Source: Branchiostoma floridae
Lineage: Eukaryota; Chordata; Leptocardii; Amphioxiformes; Branchiostomatidae
Direction of reading: 5' to 3'
DNA length: 48,172 nucleotides
NCBI RefSeq assembly: GCF_000003815.2
Contig: NC_049980.1
Location: 21,487,026-21,535,197, forward strand
The notes under the pieces are model-generated. The model worked only from the letters and a program-made list of their open reading frames with translations. It did no database searches and was not told the origin of the DNA. Of the stretch, positions 24,301 through 36,300 are shown one piece after another (position 1 is the first letter of the stretch; each line of letters starts with the position of its first letter). Made by a program: the position numbers and the translations under genes.

Positions 24301-27300
24301 TGAGATAGAAAATACAAATGCTAAAGAGGAGAAATGATCTACTGTCATCATATTCAGGACCAGTCTTCCATAAGTGATCCCACATTTGTATCAATGATAG
24401 TTAATACAATGTATCATAGTAAAAAGCTAAACTTTCTTAATACAAAAAAGTGCACATGGATTAAATTTTCAACGACCACTGTCGCCTTCTTCGGGATCAA
24501 TACTGATGACAAATCACTTCAGAAAGTAAACTCATGAGAATTACGGACAAGTGATCTTATTAGCATGTGATCTTCTGCAATTAGTCAAATGTGCCAGAAA
24601 GTTTATAATGCCCACCGTCTCTGTTCAGTGATGGCTGGAGTGCCCTGATGTATATTGCCTCATTCATGCCTCCATTATACCCTTTATCACTGAACAGAGA
24701 CAGTGGGTGTTATAAACTTCCTGGCATGTTTGACCTATTGCTGACGACACGTATCCAGAAGATCACATATTAATTCATTAATAAGATCATGTGTCCGTAA
24801 CTCTCGCGAGTTTACGTTCTGAAGTGATTGGTCATCAGTATTGATGAAGGTGACATTGGTTGTTGAAAATTTAATCCATGTGTACTTTTGTGTTGGAAGA
24901 AAGTTAAGCTTTGTACTATGATTACTACCAACACAGATGAGCTTCCATGACAATGTATTATATGTTATACATTAAACTAATAGAATGCACAATGCCATTT
25001 TATATTTAGCTGTACAAGCACAGGAAAATAAGATGAACTGAACAAAGAGTGTTATTATACTTGGTATTAACAATGTAGACAATATGTGCATGTAGAAAAT
25101 ATGTATATCAACTCTCATGATTTTGTCAGGTACATGTACCTGAGGACTGCCTCCTAGCTACATTAAAACAAGGGAATTTAAAGATGCACGTATCAACTAT
25201 ATGCTGCATCAGTAGTCCCTGAGGTAACGTCATACACAGTTCATATATCCTCCATGTTCGAGACATTTTTGAGAAGGCCTCAGTAACACTGTAACTTAGC
25301 CTGGTAACCACTATCCATAGACGGCTCGGGGGACAGTTTTATCCACACAGTCTTGCTAGCCCTACTTTTGAGGTGGCAGTCTATGGGTACCCAGCAGAGT
25401 TATGAGAGTTGACAGAAAAGGTGATTCAAAACAAGTGAGGACACAGGGCTATTGCCCTGCGTAGGAAAAAACTACTTTTTGACATGAGGAATTCCAAAGT
25501 TTTTTCTCCCTTAGGAACCTGAATGACATGGACCGCCCTTCCCAGCAGGGACAACAGCCCACCAACGCTTTATCCAGAGCAAGGTAAGATATGTGGTCTC
25601 ACCCACTCCCATTCTGAAAGTCCCAAGTGGATAGCTTCACCAATTAGTAGCTATACTTGTGGGTCCTATTAGTACAGTCACTGAGTTTTTCCACTATGTA
25701 GAGCACATTAGAGGCTGAAGGTGCTCAGACATAAAAATTGCAGCTGGCAGTTGTCAGACTGCATCAAAATATAATTATATGTATAACTGCAACTGCTTTT
25801 CCTTTGTCCAGTATTTTGAAGAAATGTAACACTGTAGCCACTACATCTTATCAAGTCAGAAGTACATTCACTACACTACTTAAAATGTGGTTATAGCATT
25901 ATCAATAATTGTTTGACAGAAATTAACTTGTCGTTGAATGGTCTTAGACTAGTAGATGTTCACATATATCTTGTTGTGTACTGTTGTTTCTAAAACAATG
26001 TGCAAAGCCCTACATTAACACAAAATATTGTAACTACAATGCTCGCCCATGTGTGTCATGATCAGCCGAACAAGGTAAGCTCTTGAGCACTGATTGTGAC
26101 ATTAACTGCTTTTGGCACATTAGCATGGGTTGCCAGTCATCTCTTCTGCTCGCAACAGCAAATGTGTTTCACCTGCCAACCTGATGTAACGTTATTGTGA
26201 GTTCTGACATGTAGGATACATGGTAGACACACTGCTTACGGTACTTTCTTGAATAAAGTATGCGCTGAGTCTCCTGATTTCGGGCAAGTCTCAGATAGAT
26301 CAGTGGGACTGAAAGGTAAAATGGAAAAACTCAAACAGTAGTAATAGTATGCCCACCTTTTCAACCAATTTTGAACAGACCTTGAACTGAATGTATTCAG
26401 ATTTATTATGTTTTTACCAGGTTGTTTAACATAACTCTGACTGTCGTCTCTAGAAACTTGTGAATTGCCTGCTGCAACTTATAAAAATTACTGAGAATGA
26501 ACTGGAAAAAAAGTTGAACATGTCAGAGTCACTAACTCATAAGGATTGTATGCAAATGTCATTCTTATGTAAATCATGTTTAGACGGTTCCTTTTCTGAG
26601 ACAACACTAAGACAACAACAATGTTTATGTTTTGTATCCATCCTCGAAGTGTAGCTCCACCTTGCTTTATTTCAAGCAATAACCTCAAACAAAGTTGTAT
26701 GTACCCAACTTTGGCAACAGCTTGTAGCACCTTTTCGGTTTTGAAAAGTTTAAAAAGAGCATACTTTACTCAATAGAATGTGGTATTACCTTTGCCAGAA
26801 GGTTAATATGTTTTCGGCTTTGCTATGGTGGTGTGGCTGTGGATGCATGTGTGTTTGATGTGAACATCATAACTCAAGAAGCTGTGGATGGATGTTCATG
26901 ATATTTGATAGGCTGGTAGGTGTTGGTAAGATGTAGGTCAGGTTAGACCGTTAGAGAATGGGCAACCTGGTGTCTTCCTATGGTTCTGCAGCAGAACTTA
27001 CTATGTATGTGTGTTTGTATGTGAACAGCATAATTTGATATGCTGTGGACAGATTTTCATGATATTTGGTAGATTCAGATTAAATACAAAGCAATTCATA
27101 AGCAATTGACGACCTTAATCAATAGGAAACGATTATGATATATCAGTCAAAGTTACATGTAATGTTAATATCATTTGGAAAATGTAGGTCATGCTTACTC
27201 CTCCTGAGATCAATGCTCTATCTTGCTTATAGATTATGCAGAAACAACATTCCTAACATTGGTATAGGTTAGAACAGTGTGAATTGCACATGATTTTAAT

Positions 27301-30300
27301 AGTTTACAGCAATTTGCCTCAAAAACAAACATCTTCAAGTGTTTCACCTGATGTGAGTTCTGGTTTATAGAATCCATGGTAGATATATACACTTTGCTTG
27401 GCTATATATGGAAGCAGATTGCTGCAATTGTCTATGACTGTGCTTTCACATTCTCAAATCCTTGTGCTCTTTAACTCTGCTTTTCCATTCCTCACTTGCA
27501 TTGCATTGGTGGGATTCAGAGAAAGGCAGAAAGACCCAAGCACCACTTTCCAGTACTTTTCTTCAACTTTTTCTAAAGTTTCTGTAGTTCTAATAGAAAT
27601 GCAATGTAGATGCATGCCATATGCATGTGCCATTAGATGTAGAGAGGAGGTTGCATGTCACATGACTCATTTGTGTAGACATATTCTGCAAAATGTATAT
27701 TGTCAAGCATGGTAGCATGTCAGTGATTAGAGTGTCTTCTCACTTATCTGACAAGCTTGAGTAACATTAAAGTTAAACCAATCCAAAGGGTCTGTACTAA
27801 AAGAAAGAAAGCACTGAGCACATAAACAAAAATGCTAAAAGCAAAGATGATACGGAAGTAAGAATGCATCATTGCCGAAAATACCACAGTTTTGGTTCTA
27901 GCCATTGATAGGTATTGCACTTTCTCCAACCAGGTTTCGCCATGCAGTGGTGAGATCCATGCTCTATCAGAAGAAGGCACCAAAGCCCAAGGCCAGGTTT
28001 GCAGAGGTGGTGACAAAGATGGTGTCCATCAAGGCCTTGACAAGCCCAGCTATGAGGCGCCAACTAGGTAGGCTGTCACATCGAATAATCCTTTTGAAAT
28101 GTTGCTTCTTCATCAAAGCATACTGTTGGTCAGATACTAAAAGCATTATGACAGGTATCGATAACCACTTTTTTTTACCATGCCCAATACCATTATCATT
28201 TACTTTCCACATGGAGGAAAACTGATAAACTTTGTGGAGCACCATATTGACATCTCCTATGTTCTTGACAGTATAATTTTCTACTTATTATAGTATAGTG
28301 TATAGCTGGTCCAAACACATTTTGACCTTTTACAGTTCATATTGTTGTCTAAGAGAGCTTTTTGTCTTTGCAGCTGCGAACGACATGAGTGGGAAGTTCA
28401 CATTTGGAACCCACACATACAGCGTGCTGGAGAGTTCAGGGGCCATAGAAGTGGATGTGCTGTTTCACAGGAGACGGCTGTGAGTTAGCTCTCATACTGG
28501 GGTGGATATGTGTACATAACAAAGCCTAACATGAGGGCTCTCTACACAACATGAACCACAGAAAGAAACCTTTCATTCATGTTTTGTTAAATGTGGAATC
28601 CGGTAAATACCTGACTGTGCTCTGCATTGTAATCCATTTAACAATATCAATGGACACACAGAACTGTACAGAATTATTTTGGAACAAAAATTTGGGCCCA
28701 ACTGCATTCCCAACATATATCTATCTAACACTGTATGTAGAAATGTATAATTTGTGTTTGTGCTGTCTGTGGTGCTGAAATACTGGCTGTTCTGATCCCA
28801 CAGGTCAAAGCTCACCCTCCTCAACAGTATGTCCAAGCTGAACTTGGTAAGAAACAGAAATGGTGTCTCTATGTACTAAATGAACTGTAGGGGATAGGAA
28901 TGTCTCATTTGGTGAAGACCTATAAGGATACAATTAGATATTTATGACAATCATAGGAATAGCCAGAATGAAGTGTGGATCAACGTGTAGATCAGTCAAA
29001 GCATTCAAAAGTATAGAGAGATTGTAAATATGTATTGTCATGGCTTCCCTAGCTGCTCTATAGTTTTTGCCTTCTGATGGAGAATTTCAAATCATCATAT
29101 AAAAACTCTAGATATTTCAATAAGCATCATATAAAAAAATCTAGATGTTTCAATACATTTTGACCAACATGTAATACCTTGCAGTTATGCATCAGTTACT
29201 AGTATATAAAAAGTATTACAAAATTCCTGATATATTGAAATCATCAAGATATATGCAGTATTAATGCAAGCTGTGAAAGCTACTGATATATTCTATGGTC
29301 ATGTCACTTGTACATACAGGTGAACAAAAGTAACAATGGACCCAACAATGGACCTGTGGTGAATGGAACTACCACAGACTCGGGACAATCTTCTGCCCCC
29401 AGCAAGCAAGATGAGGCAAAGGAGGATGTGTCTGTGGAGTTTGAGACCAGAGACGGGACAGGCAAGACAGGAAAGGACTACACCCACACGCAGGGCAGAC
29501 TGGTGAGAAGACAATACATCATCATGTCTTTCTATAGATCTTTTCAGGGACCACAGTAAAGAACTAAGGATAAAGGAGGGGGCAAACAACACTTCTCCAC
29601 GACATATGTATATGGCGCATGTGTACTGTGCCTGGTCCAGGCTATGTTTCTTGGTAATGATTTTGTTTGCCTCTTGCATTATCCAGAATTCTCTTTTTTC
29701 TCTCATGCAGGCTTCATGAACTGGTCTGTGGTCCACATGTTTGTGGCTTAGACCCCAGGCACATTTTTACCACAAACTTCATGGAAACATTCTCTGTTGT
29801 CAACAAACTTTTTTTCGTGATTTATTTTTCTCCCCAAGCAACCACAATGGTGAATGAATTGTTGTAGATGGTTGTGGGGGTATCGATTTTTCCAAGACCT
29901 CGTGCCCCCAGTCAAAAGTGCCTGGGTACCTGCAAGTAATGGAATTCAAGCTCTTCCCGGCAACGAAATCTGCACATCCAATCTTTAGAATTGCAATGTC
30001 TGCAAGACGTATGCCTCCATGAATTTTTCACACTGTTCCATTTCCTGTCTCTAAGGTGGAGATCAGCCTGCCTTCATTACGTATTCCATTACCCCTGCCA
30101 ATGATTTTCTGTTGATGCTATCGATTTTGCCATACTGTGGGACAAAAGCAGGAGTTTTCTTTCATGCCTGGGAGAACTGTAATTTGGGTTGATGGGACGC
30201 CATGTTAGATGGCCCAATAACTACTGTACACCAACATTACACCTAACTTTAACCTGGAGACATTAAGACTGAGAATGGAATGTGGATGAAGATTAGACAA

Positions 30301-33300
30301 TAGTACTGCAGAGCATTTCTGGAGAGTAGGGAAATGATAAAAAGTCTACTTAGTTTTATCTTTTATGGAATCAACCAAACCTTTATTACTCCGGCATAAT
30401 GACTTTGCGTGAAGTATATCTTTGAGCCTTGCCTTGCTCCCTCCTGTGTAATCCTAGCTAAATCACCATCATAAATATTTCAACAATGTGGTTCTGACTG
30501 TGAATTGCACAGTTAGGTCTGTTACTGATGGTGTGTAGAATGGCATTAGGTGATGCACAAAGAACACTCAAGGCTGCTACATCCATTCTGCTTCAACCTT
30601 GTGAGTAACTCTGCTGAAATAATATTTTGGAGTAGAAATGTCTTGGTAACAAATGGTCTCCTAAGAAAAGGTTAAAAGTAAGATGCATATTACTGGGTCA
30701 CATAATGTGTGCGATGTCCCTATTACCTCAGCATGACGCTGACATACGTACTAGCCCCTGGTTATATGTGCATTCTCGACTCCAATATTCAGCAGTAGGT
30801 GGCACTTTAACCTTCTCATTTCCATACAAGACTGATGAGGCATGATGTTATCTGTGCTTCTCCACACACTGTAAGGTAATGAATATGTCCTGCAGCAAAA
30901 TTGATACCTTAATTCCAATATCCTGTTCTGGTGGAAATTCTTATTGAACAGAAGATTACAATTCATTGCACACTGGTTCCTAACTTTAAGACAAAGATGG
31001 AATAAACTGAAAGCTGTCAACATATTCTAGTATTTCTTAAGTTTCAAAGAAAGATATTCCTACAGATTGATGATACAAAACTTCAATCTACAATTTATGT
31101 TGTTAATTACTAGTAATTTTAGTTTTTTCAAACTTAATTGGATGGTATTATCAAACACATTTTCAAACCACTTCCCAGAGGACCAGTATAGATCCTGCAA
31201 TTCTAGATAAACATTCCAGTGGGACTGTTCTGGATAAAGTTGAACTGTAGTGGGATTGTTGTTTGACATTCTTGCTAAATCTGAAACATAACTCTTCCAA
31301 TTGTTTGTGCAATATCAGACCCCAGAAGTATATGCCTTAATGTGACTTGAGTTATGGTGACCTTTCTCATATTTAAGACAAAGTGGATATGCAGGCAATT
31401 TCATCCATTGGTGATTAAGGAGAATCCATTTCTTCTGAAGACGGCTAAGGTAATAACCACTCCTGCAGGGATATCACCACCTTCAGGGCACCAATGATTT
31501 ACGATGCTTGTCCTAAGGCACACTATTGATTGTAGTTATTTATGTCACTGATAACTGCATCCTTGTGCCTGACAGGTTTTCAAGGAAACTGAATACAGGA
31601 AGAAGATCAAGATTCCCATCATTAACGACCAGCAGTACCAGTCAGACAAGGATTTCTATGTGATTCTGAAGAGTCCTGCTCCACGGGAGGATGCAGCATT
31701 GGGTGACCCCAGCGTTGCTCGGGTGACCATTATTGATGATGACAGTAAGTACAGGCTGAAGAACAACATAGCATGAACCACTGTGTTGTTTTGGTCAGTT
31801 AACATGCTAAACATACAAGCAACTACTTTCCTGTTCATCTCATCTTTAAAACTGTCTGTGCGACAGCTAGCTTTTATAGTTTATGAACACATAGTGTATT
31901 TAGATTTCAAGCAGTAAATGTTCATCATCCTTAATCATCATGAATGACACTTGATGACAGTATACATTCAATACAGTATACTATCAATCATTATGGTAGT
32001 ATACAATTAATGGCAGCATACAATCAACGGCAATGCATATATACAATCAGTACAGTATACAATCAATGGCAGTATACAATCACTGCAGTATACAATCAAT
32101 CATTATGGCAGTATACAATCAATGGCAGTATACAATCAATGGCAGTATACAATCAATGGCAGTATAAAATCAGTGGCATGGAATGCCAAAGGACATGTTG
32201 AGTAAATTTAGACAGAACTTTTTAGCCTGGGGAAAAAATAAGAAGCCTCACAGAAAAGTCATTTTCAACTAACAAATTTGGTTCACAAATGACAAGACAT
32301 CATGTAACTCCAACTTTTACTAGTGTTTAGCCATTAGCTGAGGGGAGCATCATCAGAGCCTACAGTTGATGAGGCTAAAATTCACGGGTCTAGAGTAGCT
32401 ATTTGATGAATGGTAATTGTCTGAGCCAAGAGACTTTGATCCACTCACATCAAGAAGTGCCCCAACTCTTTTTGGGTAGTTCCTGGGCAGGATACATTTA
32501 GACATGCTTGATATCTGACCTTCTTCAAACATACAAGGTTCTTTGGCATTCAAGGCCAATACTAATTAGGTTCTTTAGTATCCAAGGCCCTCCGCTGCAG
32601 ATTCAATCAGACACATTATCTGGAGTACTCGATTCAGGCCCCTTTCTTTATGCACACAAAGTAATCAACATTACCTTAAGCTTGTGGAATACTTTACACT
32701 TGACAATTCCAGAGATAGAAGGAAAAGGTCTTTTCATTTCATCTGGAAAAGGTTTCCATGGGATATTTGGGGATGATATCCATATGATGTTCATTTATAT
32801 GTATCTTTCTATAAAAATTCCAATTTGCAGCTTCACAAGTTTGCCAATTTAGCAGGTGCTCTGCCTGCAAATCAATCAATAAACAGAAGAAGTACTGGTT
32901 ATGGAAACATCTGTGATTTATTGGCTGCATTTGACTGTATATGAAATTTCCAAATGACCTGCCAGAAGCAGCCTGTGTCTCCTATGAATTAAACTGCTTA
33001 ACTCATGCATTTTTTTTACTCTCCAGAGCCTGGCAACTTTGTGTTTGAGCAGCCAATATACTATGGGGACAGCAGGACCTTCAAAGTGACAGCCACTGTG
33101 CTGAGACAGAATGGCACAGATGGGAACACCAGTGTGGAGTACACGACTATGTGAGTGCTATCATAATGATGAACCTTACAGCAACTCCATTAGGCCAAAA
33201 GCTGGTACTAGTCAGAAGAGCACACAAGGGAAAATATCATTAGGAACAAAGGTCAAACATGATCATTTCTGCTAGCCACAGTATATATAGCAAGAGGGTA

Positions 33301-36300
33301 ATTATGATATACATCATGGCTATACAAGGTATACAGATCGTGGGAAGGGAGCAATCACAACATTTTGAATGGGGATAGGAGTAAAGAGGAATGAAATAGG
33401 ATTTGCAAAAGTGAACAGGAATGGAGGGAGGTGGTGTGAAATAAGATGGATGGAGTATTTTCTTTGCACCATGGGCAATTGAACTGATGGCAACAATCAA
33501 GTTTCATCAAGTTTCTTCCTCTAACAGGGACGGTACAGCCAAGGGTGGTCCATTCTCATCGCCAACGTTGGACTACATCAGCAACTCAGGCGTGCTGTAC
33601 TTTGCTCATGGCGAAACATCCAAGCAAATCTCCATTAATCTTAACAAGGAGAAAATGGTAATATTTGTGCGCAGTTTTGTGACCTACGGTAGGGTGCATC
33701 AATCTATCATGNNNNNNNNNNNNNNNNNNNNNNNNNNNNNNNNNNNNNNNNNNNNNNNNNNNNNNNNNNNNNNNNNNNNNNNNNNNNNNNNNNNNNNNNN
33801 NNNNNNNNNNNCAGCTATGATCAATTTTTTGTAGGCTTCAAGCCTGTAGATGTGTTAAACTCATCATTGAATGCCTCGTAGACATAGACATAGAGGGAGG
33901 TTGTTTGTTATACCTAATAACCACTATTTACCATACTTCATTGTATAAGTCTAAAACAAGACATTCATTAAAAGAAATTAACCAATAAATTAATGCACAT
34001 GTAAAGATGCACAAAACCATTTGCTTCCCTTGTTGTCATGATCCTATGTTCCTTGTTGTCATGGTTCTATGTCATAACCATAAGTGTTGGTAACGGTGGT
34101 TCACCTTTATCCGATGGTATCCTATATCCGTTGTTTGTAAAAAAAAGCGTATTTAAGGATATGAAGTCAACGGACGGTGCTTTCAAATCGGAACATTTTG
34201 AAAATATTGCAAATTTGAAACCACATTCCGCAGATTTGATACTCCTAAATGTGCTGTCTTTAAAGACAACGGATAAATGTCACTCGGCGGATAAAGGTGA
34301 ACTAGCGTTATAATCAATAAGGCATATCATGTTTCTCTTCTCTTCCCAGGGTCACAGAAATTTTGTGATCTTGCTGAGAAATCCCAGCCTGGGTTCGAAG
34401 ATAGGAGAGCCAGGAGCTGCGGTTGGCTTCCTCTGTAAAGGTAAGGAGCTTTCCTGGGCTTTCCCCTGGGGACATTGATTGCTGGGTGACAATTCTTTGA
34501 CATATTCCATGACAATTGATTCAAAAGTGAAACAAGTCCCAGAAGCAGCAGAATAATTATTTTCTCATCATTTCACAAATGTTGCCCTAATTAGCATAAC
34601 TTATATTGAATGATTTTGATTCCACTTATCTCTATATGTAAGAAATAATTCTTATTTACAACTACTGTAATTATAATTTTACATTTTTTGAGCAAGGAGC
34701 TTTATAACATAAAAGCTCCTTGATTTGAGTACTTTAGTTACACTCACCCCACCTATCACCTAACCACTGAACTGCAGATAGTCAAGTCATAGCCATTGCA
34801 CTTCAGATTATACTGTTCCTTTCCAGGTCTTTTTTGTTAAAATAAATCACTACTATCCTTCACTAGGCTTTAACACTACAGAGTGTAAACTAACCGTAAC
34901 TTTATTAACCGTAGCATGTTTGTTGCATGTTTACTAACATTGTGTCATTCTTGGCTTTGTTACTTGCATGTGTCATCTACCTAACAGAGGAGGAAGGCAA
35001 GTTTTGTTAAGCATACACACATTCTTCTACTTGTAAGATGCTAATGCACTTCCTTACTAATTATAACTGCACAAAGTACCAGTACTTTCTCTGATTGCTG
35101 TAGGCCTCTAGCCTATACTACATTACTGTAGAATGACTAATGTCTATTCTGGGATTAATCAACTACATTTTGTACTTGGCTATTCTTTTTGGCTATGAAA
35201 TATGAATTTTGAAATACAAAAAGATATTTGAACTTGTCCACTATGCATGACTATACATTTGTACATGGTACTGATAGATATATAATGTTGACTTCACACC
35301 ATTCAAATTTGCCCAACATGTGCTTTCAATTTCCGACTAAAAGATAAAAAAGATCACCATTTCTTCTAATATCTTTAAAATGTTTGTACTAAAGTGTGTG
35401 ATTTTACTTTGCGTGAATCTCTAAAGTTTGATTGGGTTGCAGTGTGCGCGTGGAAAATCAGGCTAAGTTAAAAGTGAAGGAGATTTTCACTTCAATCTTA
35501 TGTACAGCTGACAAAGTTGTTTTTTAAGTAAGCTTTTCAGATCAAAATTGCTCTTGACTTAATTGCATAAGAACATTGAATAAAAAAATGTACTTTCTAC
35601 CTGTAGATGAGCTGGCAGAAAGAGTTGCCAATGTTGTACCCATGGGTGATACAGAGGAAGAGGACACATCATGGGGTGGACAGTTCAGAAGGTACGTTAC
35701 TTAATATGAAATTAAATTCAAATAACATTATCAACATTACCAAACAGTCATCCGACCTGGCATTGCTTATTGAGTGAGCTACAGCATGCCATAAGGGACT
35801 ACATGTACAACTTTTGGTTTGCAAGCAAGAATGTTTAACACACATACATGTATGGACTGAAAGGCCTTACTGTGCTGATGTTGCAGTGCGATGTGCTTGG
35901 AGAGTGAGGAGGATGAAGATGGAAAGAAGATTCCTCCCTCAGTGGGACAGCTCATCATGCACTTTGTCACCTTCTTCTGGAAGGTCCTCTTCGCATTCAT
36001 TCCTCCAAGGTGGGTAAAATGTGAACTTCAGATTCAAAAGCAAAGCAATCCAAAGAAAATTGGAAGACGCTACCGGTAGTAAAATTTGTTATTTTGTACT
36101 GGTATAGCATAATTTTCGATTACTACATGTAATTGGACTTATTTCATTGTCTGAGTCATTAGACATTGAAAGGAGCTGATACATGTATAAAGAAATCTTA
36201 TGGATATCATTCATTGATTTTAAGTAATCTTTTGTCACCATCTTAACAGATCTATGTTGGGAGGCTGGCCAGCTTTTGTAATGTCCCTGGGCTTCATCAC

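Larger units (their letters stand above)
33658..34349 (+). other. NCX intron with gap and MITE
   Basis: Intron (GTAATA ... CTTCCCAG) containing a 100-N gap and the inverted-repeat element at 34091-34310. A small exon inside the gap cannot be excluded, although the flanking exons join in phase without one. Confidence 0.8.

Noticed and set aside
31944-32201. 85-codon Tyr/Gln/Asn-rich frame
   Set aside because: Produced by the 17-18 bp minisatellite.
34038-34313. 91-codon frame just before an NCX exon
   Set aside because: Spans the MITE; the frame ends with the element and is not conserved NCX sequence.
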